Shown: in pieces, positions 16,874 through 24,175 of the stretch | Layout: each line of letters opens with the position of its first letter | Numbering within the stretch: position 1 is the stretch's first letter | NCBI GenBank assembly: GCA_018262985.1 | Contig: JADFDI010000011.1 | Coordinates: 1 to 64,000 of the forward strand | Length of the DNA stretch: 64,000 nucleotides | Reading direction: 5' to 3' | Source of the DNA: Spirochaetota bacterium | GTDB taxonomy: Bacteria > Spirochaetota > Spirochaetia > Treponematales > UBA12059 | Program-made: the position numbers and the translations under genes | Notes under the pieces: model-generated | Told to the model about the DNA's origin: nothing | The model's database searches: none | Seen by the model: the letters and a program-made list of their open reading frames with translations, nothing else

Positions 16874-18386
16874 CCTTCCGCATGGAGCCGGACATCATGA
16901 GCCCGAGCTCGTTCTCGTCGGTCTTCTTCGCGTCGACGACGCCGACGATCTCGCCCGCGTGGATGACGGCGATGCGGTCCGATACGTCGAGGATCTCGTC
17001 CAGTTCGAGCGAGACGAGGAGGATGGCCTTGCCCTTGTCGCGCTCGGCCACGATGCGCTTGTGGATGTACTCGATGGCGCCGACGTCGAGGCCGCGGGTC
17101 GGCTGCGCCACGACGAAGGCCTCGGGGCTGCGGTCGATCTCGCGGGCCACGATGGCCTTCTGCTGGTTGCCGCCGGACATCGAGCGGGTCGGGGTGGCGG
17201 GGCCCTCGCCGGAGCGGACGTCGAACTCGTCGATCAGGCGCTCGCCGTTCTTCCGTATGGCCTCGAAGTCGAGGATGCCGTACTTCGCGAAGGGCGGCTT
17301 GCCGTAGCTGTGCACGACCAGGTTCTCGTCGAGGCGGAAGTCGAGGATGAGGCCGTGCTTGTGCCGGTCTTCGGGAATGTGCCCGAGTCCCAGGTCGAGC
17401 CGCTTGCGAACCGGCAGCTTGGTGATGTCCCGCCCCGCGAGCAGGACGCGGCCGCCCTCGATGGGCGCGAGCCCGGTCAGGGCCTGCACGAGCTCGGTCT
17501 GGCCGTTGCCGTCGATGCCGCAGAGTCCGAGGATCTCGCCCTTCCGGACCTCGAGCGAGAGCTTCTTGACGCCCATGACGCCCTTGGCGTTCTTCACCTC
17601 GAGGTTCTCGATGGCCAAGGCCACCTCGCCGGGCTTGGCCTTCTTCTTGTCGACGTGGAAGTTGACCTCGCGGCCCACCATCATTTCGGCGAGCTGTTGT
17701 TCGCTGGTCGAGGCGACGGGCACGGTGCCGATCAGGCGCCCGCGGCGCAGCACGGTGCAGGTGTCCGCGGCTTCCTTGATCTCCTTGAGCTTGTGCGTGA
17801 TGAGGAGGATGGTCTTCCCCTCCTCGACCAGGCGCTTCATGATCTGCATGAGCTCGCGGATTTCCTGGGGGGTGAGCACGGCAGTCGGCTCGTCGAAGAT
17901 CAGGAGCTCGGCGTCGCGGTAGAGCATCTTGAGGATCTCGACGCGCTGCTGCATGCCGACCGTGATGTCCTCGATCTTCGCGTCCGGGTCGACGTCGAGG
18001 CCGTAGAGCTTCGAGATCTCCGCCACGCGCTTCGCCGCGCGCTTCGTGTCGAGCACGAGGCCCTTGCGCGGCTCGAGGCCGAGGATGATGTTCTCGGTCA
18101 CGGTGAAGTTGTGCACCAGCTTGAAGTGCTGGTGGACCATGCCGATGCCGAGCCGGTTCGCGACGTTCGGGTCCGTGATGCGGACGTCCTCGCCGCGTAT
18201 GCGGATCTTGCCCGCGTCGGGCTGGTAGAGCCCGAACAGGATGCTCATCAGCGTGGACTTTCCGGCCCCGTTCTCGCCGAGCAGGGCGTGGATGCTGCCC
18301 TTCTCGACCTGGAGCGTCACGGCGTCGTTGGCGCGGATGCCCGGGAAGTCCTTCGTGATGTCGAGCATCTCGATGATGTGTGGCAC
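16866..18386 (-). CDS. Bmp/nucleoside-type ABC transporter double ATPase (NupO-like)
   Basis: 506 residues. I place the start at a GTG that follows AAGGGGA by six bases; the longer upstream frame crosses the promoter region. Two ABC domains are fused. The first has an intact Walker A (GENGAGKST), a signature-like GMQQRVEILKML and Walker B LLIFDEPTAVL. The second has a degenerate Walker A (GIDGNGQTEL), an intact signature SGGNQQKAIVAR and Walker B-like FVVAQPTRGLD with Gln in place of Asp/Glu. This asymmetry is normal in the RbsA/NupO/YufO family. It energises the two following permeases. Confidence 0.94.
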   Translation of the reverse strand: MPHIIEMLDITKDFPGIRANDAVTLQVEKGSIHALLGENGAGKSTLMSILFGLYQPDAGKIRIRGEDVRITDPNVANRLGIGMVHQHFKLVHNFTVTENIILGLEPRKGLVLDTKRAAKRVAEISKLYGLDVDPDAKIEDITVGMQQRVEILKMLYRDAELLIFDEPTAVLTPQEIRELMQIMKRLVEEGKTILLITHKLKEIKEAADTCTVLRRGRLIGTVPVASTSEQQLAEMMVGREVNFHVDKKKAKPGEVALAIENLEVKNAKGVMGVKKLSLEVRKGEILGLCGIDGNGQTELVQALTGLAPIEGGRVLLAGRDITKLPVRKRLDLGLGHIPEDRHKHGLILDFRLDENLVVHSYGKPPFAKYGILDFEAIRKNGERLIDEFDVRSGEGPATPTRSMSGGNQQKAIVAREIDRSPEAFVVAQPTRGLDVGAIEYIHKRIVAERDKGKAILLVSLELDEILDVSDRIAVIHAGEIVGVVDAKKTDENELGLMMSGSMRKVG

Positions 18387-18419
18387 TTGTGTTCCCCTTC
18401 GAGGGAAATTTATCCGGGC

Positions 18420-18425
18420 AGTATA
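18420..18425 (-). promoter_or_regulatory. Possible -10 box for the nucleoside ABC genes
   Basis: TATACT on the minus strand, 33 bases before the GTG of the ATPase gene and downstream of the lipoprotein terminator. No clear -35 element accompanies it. The roughly 310-base gap between the lipoprotein gene and the ATPase gene otherwise holds only the terminator. Confidence 0.4.
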
Positions 18426-18611
18426 GCACGGTCGTCGGGATCGCGGAGGCCGTTCGACGGCGGAACGCCCGGTGAAGCCGAATCGTAGCAAGATCGCGCG
18501 ACTCGGGCCAGCCCCCGGAGCGGCTACGAAAACGTTCTCCTATGTTCGAATTCGCACAATTTTCCCAAGATCGAACGGCGGACGGCGACGCGGCGGGCCG
18601 CGCCGCCCAGG

Positions 18612-18650
18612 AAACGAAGAAGGCCGCCCCCGGGGGGAGCGGCCTTCGAC
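18612..18650 (-). terminator. Terminator after the Bmp lipoprotein gene
   Basis: On the minus strand AAGGCCGC and GCGGCCTT pair around an 11-base GC-rich loop and are followed by CTTCGTTTCC, an imperfect T tract. It lies 47 bases after the stop and would raise lipoprotein mRNA relative to the transporter genes that follow. Confidence 0.65.
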
Positions 18651-18696
18651 GGGCTCGATGCCGGCGCGGTCGGGTCGAAACCCGTCCGCGTCCGAC

Positions 18697-19755
18697 TTAC
18701 TGGGCCGGGATCTCGGAGACGACGATCTCGCCGGAACCGATCTTCGCGGCGTACTCGTTGACCTTGGCGACGATGTCGGCCGAGAGGTTGGGGTTCTCGT
18801 TCGGGATGCCGACGCCCTTGTTCTTCAGGTTGAACATGAGCACCTGGCCGCCGGGGAAGGTGCCGTCCTTCGCGGCCTTGGCCACGTCGTAGGCGGCGAC
18901 GTCGACGCGCTTCATCATGGAGGTCAGGACGGCGGACTTGCCGGCGGTGCCGTAGACGCCGTCGGCGTACTGGTCCTTGTCGACGCCGATGCCCCAGACG
19001 ACCTGTCCCTTCTCCTGGCGCTCCTTGGCTTCCTTGATCATGCCGTTGCCGGTGGCGCCGGCGGCGTGGAAGATGATGTAGGCGCCGGCGTTGTACTGCT
19101 TCTGCGCGAGGGCCTGGCCCTTGGCCGCGTCGATGAAGGAGTCGGCGTAGTCGACGAGGATCTTGGCCTCGGGGAACACGGCCTTGACGCCCTGCTCGAA
19201 ACCGGCCTGGAACTTCTCGATGAGGGCGAACTTGACGCCGCCGATGAAGCCGAGGGTGTTCTTGCCGTCGGCCTTGGCCTTGAGGCCGGCCGCGACGCCG
19301 ACGAGGAAGGAACCCTCGTGCTCGGCGAAGACCGCGTTGGCGATGTTCGGGATCATGGCGCCGTCGGCGGTGGTCACGACCATGTCGATGATGAGGAACT
19401 TCTGCTCGGTGTACTTGAGCGCGACCTCGCGCATGGCGCTCTCGAAGAGGAAGCCGGGCGCGATGATGATGTCGAGCTTCTCGTCGGCGAAGGTGCTCAG
19501 GTTCGGGACGTAGTCCTGCTCGGCCGAGGACTGGAGGTACTTGACGTCCTTGTCCTTGACGAGGCCGTAGTCGGCGGCGAACTTCACGACGCCTTCCCAG
19601 GTGCCCTGGTTGAAGGACTTGTCGTCGATGCCGCCCACGTCGGTGACGAGACCGACGGTGAAGGCCTTGGCGACCGGGGCGGGCTCGGACTTCTGGCAGC
19701 CGAACATGACGAGGGCCGGAACGAGAAGGGCGAGCAGCAACACGCGATACTTCAT
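18697..19755 (-). CDS. Bmp family nucleoside-binding lipoprotein (PnrA/TmpC-like)
   Basis: 352 residues; ATG seven bases after GGAG. A lipoprotein signal peptide ends in the lipobox VMFGC (Cys20). The mature domain has the Bmp signature VTDVGGIDDKSFNQGTWEGV, then IIAPGFLFESAMREVA, EHEGSFLVGVAAGL, LGFIGGVKF and FHAAGATGNGMIKEA. Members bind purine nucleosides with the Asp/Phe/Asn residues of these loops; T. pallidum PnrA is the reference. It is the main receptor for the NupOPQ-like transporter downstream. It has its own promoter and terminator, as expected for an abundant binding protein. Confidence 0.94.
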   Translation of the reverse strand: MKYRVLLLALLVPALVMFGCQKSEPAPVAKAFTVGLVTDVGGIDDKSFNQGTWEGVVKFAADYGLVKDKDVKYLQSSAEQDYVPNLSTFADEKLDIIIAPGFLFESAMREVALKYTEQKFLIIDMVVTTADGAMIPNIANAVFAEHEGSFLVGVAAGLKAKADGKNTLGFIGGVKFALIEKFQAGFEQGVKAVFPEAKILVDYADSFIDAAKGQALAQKQYNAGAYIIFHAAGATGNGMIKEAKERQEKGQVVWGIGVDKDQYADGVYGTAGKSAVLTSMMKRVDVAAYDVAKAAKDGTFPGGQVLMFNLKNKGVGIPNENPNLSADIVAKVNEYAAKIGSGEIVVSEIPAQ

Positions 19756-19793
19756 GGACTCTCTCCTTTTCCTCACTGTGAGGTTTGTAACAT

Positions 19794-19822
19794 AGTGTAT
19801 TCCCCCCGGGGAATTTGCGCAA
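19794..19822 (-). promoter_or_regulatory. Predicted promoter for the Bmp lipoprotein gene
   Basis: Minus-strand TTGCGC (19817-19822) and TACACT (19794-19799) with a 17-base spacer, followed by a short CCTCA/TGAGG inverted repeat in the leader just before the ribosome binding site. Confidence 0.6.
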
Positions 19823-19873
19823 GATGCCATTCTACGTGGCGTGCCGCGGGCATCCGCAGGGGACCGGCGGCCC

Positions 19874-21058
19874 TCACCTACGCAGTTCCTCGAGGAAGTC
19901 CTCGAGGCTTTCCATATCGAAGGGAACGCGGATCTCGCCGGCGACGATGCGGCGCGCGATCGACTCGAGCTTCTCGTCGTAGGGGGCGAGCGCCTCGGCG
20001 TTGGCGTCGTTGCGCGCCAGGGCCACGCCGCCGTCGGCGAGCCCGAACACGCGGTAGCCGCCCTCGATCGAGCCGCGGCGCATCAGCTCCTCGGACAGCG
20101 CGTAGACCGCGTTGTCGACGCGCTTGAGCATGGAGCTCAGGATGAAGCGGGAGGCGTCGCGCTCGGCGGGGTCGGCGCTCGAGGCGTAGGCGAGCCCCTG
20201 GTCGGAGTCCACGCCGATCGCCCGCTTCCCGAGCCGCGCGGCGGTCGAGAACAGCCCCGCGCCGGAGGCTCCGGCCGCGTGGTAGATGACGCCAGCGCCC
20301 GCGGCGTACATGGATTCCGCCAGGATCGAGGCCCGGCCCGGATCGTTGAAGGCCGAGCCGTCCTTGCCGATATAGGCCGAGAGCACCCGGCCCTGCTGGC
20401 GCATGACGGGCGAGGCGTAGGCCGCGCCCGCGTGGAAGCCGGCGTCGAATTTGCGGATGAGGGTCATGTCCATGCCGCCGAGGAAGCCGACCTTCGGGTC
20501 GCTGTCCGCCTCCACGAGGAGGGCGGCGAGCACGCCGGCCAGGAAGGAGCCTTCCTCCTCCGCGAAGCTGACGCAGATCAGGTTGGACCCCTCGTCGAGG
20601 TCGGGAATGTTGCCGTCGATCAGCACGAAGGTGGTCCGGGGGTAGTCGTTGGCCACGCGGAAGATGGAATCGGCGAAGAGGAAGCCGACGCCGAAAACCA
20701 GGTCGTAGCCCTGGTCGGCCAGCGAGCGGAGCAGCTGTTCGCGGTCGGCGCCCTCGAGCTTCGACTCGAGCCAGCGGAGCTCGACCTCGTCGCCATGGTC
20801 GCCGCCCTCGGGATCGTCGGCGATCCGGCCGCGGAAATCGGCGGCGAGCCGCTTGAGGCCTTCGTACGCCGACTGGTTGAAGGAGCGGTCGTCCTTGCCG
20901 CCTATGTCGAAGACGATGCCGATGCGCCAGCGGTAACCCTCGGGCTTCGGGGCGGAAGCGCCCTCGCGGGCGCCGCACGACGAGAGCGTGAACGCGGCTG
21001 AGAGGACCGCGGCGACGGTCAAGATGGCGGCGATGGGGAAAGCCCGACGCGTCCGCAT
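19874..21058 (-). CDS. Second Bmp family lipoprotein
   Basis: 394 residues; ATG preceded by GGAGG. The signal peptide ends in a lipobox at LSSCG (about Cys28). Family motifs: VFDIGGKDDRSFNQSAYEGL, LVFGVGFLFADSIFRVAND, EEEGSFLAGVLAALL, VGFLGGMDM and YHAAGASGAGLFS. It is clearly related to the neighbouring receptor but diverged, with a longer insertion after residue 60, so it probably has a different nucleoside preference or serves as a sensor. It sits between the DeoR-family regulator and the first receptor, all on one strand. Confidence 0.9.
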   Translation of the reverse strand: MRTRRAFPIAAILTVAAVLSAAFTLSSCGAREGASAPKPEGYRWRIGIVFDIGGKDDRSFNQSAYEGLKRLAADFRGRIADDPEGGDHGDEVELRWLESKLEGADREQLLRSLADQGYDLVFGVGFLFADSIFRVANDYPRTTFVLIDGNIPDLDEGSNLICVSFAEEEGSFLAGVLAALLVEADSDPKVGFLGGMDMTLIRKFDAGFHAGAAYASPVMRQQGRVLSAYIGKDGSAFNDPGRASILAESMYAAGAGVIYHAAGASGAGLFSTAARLGKRAIGVDSDQGLAYASSADPAERDASRFILSSMLKRVDNAVYALSEELMRRGSIEGGYRVFGLADGGVALARNDANAEALAPYDEKLESIARRIVAGEIRVPFDMESLEDFLEELRR

Positions 21059-21157
21059 GGAAGCCTCCGGTACAGGGTCTGGAGGGCATCGTACTACGTT
21101 TCGGCGAAAACGAGAAAGGAAAACCACGGCGGCGGGCTCGGGCCGCGCGTCCTCGGG

Positions 21158-21940
21158 TCAGTCCGCGGCGATGTGGAGCTTGAGGCCCAGCTCGCCGATG
21201 ACGCGCGCGTACTCGTCGGAGATGCCCGAGTCGGTCACCACCTCGTCGAAGGCCGCGAGCTCGGCGAAATGGTCGGAACGCACGAGGCCGAACTTCGAGG
21301 AATCCACGACGAGGATCTTCCTTATGGAAGATTCGAGGGCCGCCATCTTGTGGTTCCGCTCGTAGGCGTTCATGCAGGTGACCCCGAAACGGTCCGAAAC
21401 CCCTCCGGCCGAGATGAAGGCCTTGGTGGCGCGGAAGCGCATGAGCGTCTCGAGTCCCTCGGGACTCTCGAACATCAGCGTGTTCTCGTGGAAGAGGCCG
21501 CCCGCGAGGAGCGTGCGGCAGTTCTTGCGCCGGACGGTCTCCGAGATGATGTTGAGCGCGTACGAGAGGACGGTGTAGGGCCGGTCGTCCGGCAGGTACT
21601 TGGCCAGGTACTCGGTGGTCGAACCCGAATCGATGATGAGGTTGTCGTCGCTCTCCACCAGCGTGGCGGCGAGGGCGCCGATGGCCCGCTTCCGCTCGGG
21701 ATTCCTGGCGCCGGCCGCTATCAGGGAATAGTGGCTGTCCCGGGAACGGGCGTCGCTCCGCGGATGGAGGATGACCGAGCCGTGGAGTATCTTCACCCGC
21801 TCCTCGTCCACCAGCTGGACCAGGTCGCGGCGGACCGTCATGTGGGAGACGTCGAGCTCTCGCGCGAGCTCCTGGACGTTGGAGGCCTTCGCGTCCTCGA
21901 GGATGCCGAGGATGCGCGACAGTCGATCGGATTTGTTCAA
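21158..21940 (-). CDS. DeoR-family transcriptional regulator
   Basis: 260 residues from a TTG that follows AAGGGGGA by a few bases; in-frame ATGs 5 to 10 codons upstream lack a ribosome binding site. The N-terminus is the DeoR winged helix (RLSRILGILEDAKASNVQEL, recognition helix HMTVRRDL). The C-terminal DeoRC sensor has LIIDSGSTTEYLAKYL, VLSYALNIISE and KILVVDSSKFG. Such regulators bind sugar phosphates, in DeoR itself deoxyribose 5-phosphate. Its place between the nucleoside transporter and the divergent microcompartment operon suggests it represses both until the BMC substrate appears. Confidence 0.93.
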   Translation of the reverse strand: MNKSDRLSRILGILEDAKASNVQELARELDVSHMTVRRDLVQLVDEERVKILHGSVILHPRSDARSRDSHYSLIAAGARNPERKRAIGALAATLVESDDNLIIDSGSTTEYLAKYLPDDRPYTVLSYALNIISETVRRKNCRTLLAGGLFHENTLMFESPEGLETLMRFRATKAFISAGGVSDRFGVTCMNAYERNHKMAALESSIRKILVVDSSKFGLVRSDHFAELAAFDEVVTDSGISDEYARVIGELGLKLHIAAD

Positions 21941-22046
21941 AGGCCGTCCCCCTTGCATGGTGCGCGGCATATCATAGACTTCATTGAGATCCCCGTTGTC
22001 CGCGCGGCCCCATTATTGAAGGAAGCGCAAAGCACGCCGACGGCCC

Positions 22047-22074
22047 AGTATACCTTACCGTGCGGATTGTGCAA
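22047..22074 (-). promoter_or_regulatory. Predicted promoter for the DeoR-family gene
   Basis: Minus-strand TTGCAC (22069-22074) and TATACT (22047-22052), 16 bases apart. It is back to back with the BMC promoter; the AT-rich stretch between the two is the natural place for an operator. Confidence 0.65.
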
Positions 22075-22114
22075 GCCCGAATGTTAATATATTCACTTTT
22101 TCACCACATTTTGC

Positions 22115-22143
22115 TTGACATTTCACAGCCCGCTCCCTAGGAT
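22115..22143 (+). promoter_or_regulatory. Sigma-70 promoter of the microcompartment operon
   Basis: Perfect TTGACA (22115-22120) and TAGGAT (22138-22143) with a 17-base spacer, 66 bases before the first BMC start. Just upstream, 22081-22110 is unusually AT-rich (ATGTTAATATATTCAC) and may bind the divergent DeoR-family regulator. Confidence 0.7.
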
Positions 22144-22208
22144 TGCGTAGACCCGCCGTGAGTCGGCGGAAAACGTCGATACGCAGCGGAAGGCTTATAG
22201 GAGGAATC

Positions 22209-22502
22209 ATGGCGGACGGTATGGACGCGCTCGGAATGATCGAAACGAAGGGCTTCGCGGCCATGGTGGAAGCCGCCGACGCGATGGTCAAGGCCGCCAA
22301 GGTCGACCTCGTCGGCTTCGAGAAGATCGGCGGAGGCTACGTCACGGCCATCGTGCGCGGCGACGTCGCGGCCTGCCGCGCCGCGGTGGACGCGGGCGTC
22401 CGGGCCGCGGAGAAGGTGGGCGAGGTCGTTTCCACCCACGTCATCCCGAGGCCGCACGCGTCCGTCGACGCGGCGCTGCCCCTCGGCCGGGCGGAGGCGT
22501 AA
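22209..22502 (+). CDS. BMC-H shell protein 1 (hexamer, PduA-like)
   Basis: 97 residues; ATG directly after AGGAGGA. A single BMC domain starts [20 protein letters not shown] and includes the pore loop [20 protein letters not shown] and the family ending [24 protein letters not shown] proteins form flat hexamers that tile microcompartment facets; the pore loop here reads GGGY where PduA has GSGL, implying a different pore lining. It is the first gene of the operon. It differs from the second BMC-H in this operon at only a handful of positions outside the tail. Confidence 0.97.
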   Translation: MADGMDALGMIETKGFAAMVEAADAMVKAAKVDLVGFEKIGGGYVTAIVRGDVAACRAAVDAGVRAAEKVGEVVSTHVIPRPHASVDAALPLGRAEA

Positions 22503-22505
22503 GCC

Positions 22506-23147
22506 ATGGCCATCGACTTGAGGACCTACGTCTTCCTCGATTCCCTCCAGCTCCAGAACGCGTCGTTCATCGCGACCATCTCGAAGGGCTATTACCCCAT
22601 CGGCGGACAGGCCTGCTGCGTCATCGAGATCGCCCCCGGCATCGAGATCAACCGGCTGACCGACATCGCGCTCAAGGCGACCAACGTCACCCCCGGTCTC
22701 CAGATCGTCGAGCGCGCCTACGGCCTCCTGGAGGTCCACTCGGACAACCAGGGCGACGCGCGCATGGCCGGCGAGGCGGTGCTCCGCGAGCTCGGCATGA
22801 CCGAGGAGGCGCGGCTCAAGCCCCGCGTGCTCACGAGCCAGCTGATCAAGAACGTCTCGGACCACCACGCCCAGCTGATCAACAAGGTCCGCCACGGCAA
22901 CATGGTGCTCCGCGGCGACACCCTCTACGTGCTCGAGGTGGAGCCCGCGGGCTACGCCTACTACGCCGCAAACGAAGCGGAGAAGACTTCCGACGTCAAC
23001 ATCGTCGAGGTGGTCGGCTTCGGCGCCTTCGGCCGCGTGTACATCGCGGGCGACGAGGCCGAGGTCATCGAGGCGCGCAAGGTCGTCGAGGCCAGGCTCG
23101 CGGACATCTCGGGCCGGGTGCTCGAGGCTAAAGGCGGCCGCATCTAG
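22506..23147 (+). CDS. BMC-T shell protein (tandem BMC domains, trimer)
   Basis: 213 residues holding two BMC domains (about 1-100 and 105-205), the hallmark of BMC-T pseudo-hexamers that often have large gated pores. Text includes [57 protein letters not shown] and [20 protein letters not shown]. The strand order of the domains looks permuted, as in other proteins of this subtype. It begins three bases after the first BMC-H stop and is followed by two GC hairpins before the second BMC-H. Confidence 0.95.
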   Translation: MAIDLRTYVFLDSLQLQNASFIATISKGYYPIGGQACCVIEIAPGIEINRLTDIALKATNVTPGLQIVERAYGLLEVHSDNQGDARMAGEAVLRELGMTEEARLKPRVLTSQLIKNVSDHHAQLINKVRHGNMVLRGDTLYVLEVEPAGYAYYAANEAEKTSDVNIVEVVGFGAFGRVYIAGDEAEVIEARKVVEARLADISGRVLEAKGGRI

Positions 23148-23156
23148 CGGGACGCG

Positions 23157-23219
23157 GGACCGGGTCCGACGGCCCGGTCCGGTTTCCCCCCGGTTCCCGG
23201 GGCGGCGACGAGCCGCCCC
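23157..23219 (+). other. Two consecutive hairpins inside the BMC operon
   Basis: GGACCGGG/CCCGGTCC (23157-23180) and GGGGCGGC/GCCGCCCC (23199-23219) lie between the BMC-T stop and the second BMC-H. Neither has a T tract. They may act as RNA processing or stability elements that set shell-protein ratios; this is an inference. Confidence 0.6.
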
Positions 23220-23248
23220 CGATTACAGACCGAAACGAGGAGCATGAC

Positions 23249-23563
23249 ATGGCAGACATGAACGACGCGCTCGGCATGATAGAGACGAAGGGCTTCGCGG
23301 CGATGGTCGAGGCGGCCGACGCGATGGTGAAGGCCGCCAAGGTCGACCTGGTCGGCCACGAGCGGATCGGCGGCGGCTACGTGACCGCCATCGTGCGCGG
23401 CGACGTGGCGGCCTGCCGCGCGGCCGTGGACGCGGGCGCCCGCGCCGCCGAGAAGGTGGGCGAGGTGGTATCCGTCCACGTCATCCCGAGGCCGCACGAG
23501 TCCGTCGACGCCGCCCTGCCCCTCGGTCGCGCGCCGAAGGCCGCCGCGGCCCCGAAGAAGTAA
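23249..23563 (+). CDS. BMC-H shell protein 2 (hexamer)
   Basis: 104 residues after a GAGGAG site. The BMC domain is almost identical to the first one (shared [20 protein letters not shown] and [20 protein letters not shown]), with changes such as F to H and K to R just before the pore loop, and a longer Lys/Ala tail (PKAAAAPKK). This is the product of a recent tandem duplication that spans the BMC-T gene. Small changes near the pore and the extended tail suggest mixed hexagonal sheets rather than pure redundancy. Confidence 0.97.
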   Translation: MADMNDALGMIETKGFAAMVEAADAMVKAAKVDLVGHERIGGGYVTAIVRGDVAACRAAVDAGARAAEKVGEVVSVHVIPRPHESVDAALPLGRAPKAAAAPKK

Positions 23564-23574
23564 GGGAGCGCGCA

Positions 23575-23877
23575 ATGGTACTCGCGCGCGTGCGCGGGAC
23601 GGTCGTCTCGACCCACAAGAGCGAGGGGATGGAAGGCTTGAGCCTCCTCCTCGTCGAGAAGGTCGATCCCGTCACCATGAAGGGCAAGGGCGATTTCGTC
23701 GTGGCCATCGACTCGGTCGGCGCCGCGCCGGGCGAGATCGTCTTCTTCGTGACGGGTTCGAGCGCGCGGATGACCGCGACGACGAAGGGCAAGCCCTCCG
23801 ACGCCACGATCATCGCCATCGTCGACGCCGTCGAGAAGGACGGCTCGTTCACCTACCGGAAGGGCGAGACCGCATGA
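23575..23877 (+). CDS. BMC-P vertex protein 1 (EutN/CcmL family)
   Basis: 100 residues. Pentameric vertex proteins close the corners of the icosahedral shell. The family pattern is clear: MVLARVRGTVVSTHKSEGMEG, LSLLLVEKVDP, VVAIDSVGAAPGEIVFFVTGSSAR and DATIIAIVDAVEKDG. Its stop overlaps the start of the next BMC-P gene by four bases (ATGA). It has the canonical SSAR loop that lines the pentamer. Confidence 0.95.
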   Translation: MVLARVRGTVVSTHKSEGMEGLSLLLVEKVDPVTMKGKGDFVVAIDSVGAAPGEIVFFVTGSSARMTATTKGKPSDATIIAIVDAVEKDGSFTYRKGETA

Positions 23878-24164
23878 ACATGGCCCGCGTCCGGGGAAGC
23901 GTCGTAGCGGCCGCGCGGTCCGACGGCGTCGGGAATCCCCGCTTCCTGCTGGTGGAGGAATGCGACCAGGCGGGTTCGGGCCGCGGCGAATGGCTCGTCG
24001 CGCTCGACCTCGTCGGCGCCGACCGGGGGCAGCTCGTGCTGCTCGCGCAGGGCAGCTCCTGCCGCTGGACCTACGAGACCGACGACAAGCCGATGGACGC
24101 GCTCGTCGTGGCCATCGTCGACCGGATGGATTCGGGCGGCGTCGATACCTGGAAAGCCGAGTGA
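23874..24164 (+). CDS. BMC-P vertex protein 2
   Basis: 96 residues, EutN/CcmL fold: MARVRGSVVAAARSDGVGNP, FLLVEECDQ, VALDLVGADRGQLVLLAQGSSC and DALVVAIVDRMDSGG. Compared with the first BMC-P it has lost the conserved TxK motif after the first strand and has Cys in the pore loop. It is translationally coupled to its neighbour and followed 11 bases later by the aldehyde dehydrogenase. Confidence 0.93.
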   Translation: MNMARVRGSVVAAARSDGVGNPRFLLVEECDQAGSGRGEWLVALDLVGADRGQLVLLAQGSSCRWTYETDDKPMDALVVAIVDRMDSGGVDTWKAE

Positions 24165-24175
24165 CGGGAGCGAGC

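Noticed and set aside
16866-18386. Degenerate second Walker motifs of the NupO-like ATPase as a pseudogene sign
   Set aside because: Asymmetric nucleotide sites are the rule in RbsA/NupO-type double ATPases.
19756-19873. Riboswitch in the leader of the Bmp lipoprotein gene
   Set aside because: The leader after the predicted promoter is only about 40 bases with one 5-base hairpin, too short for a purine or other known riboswitch.
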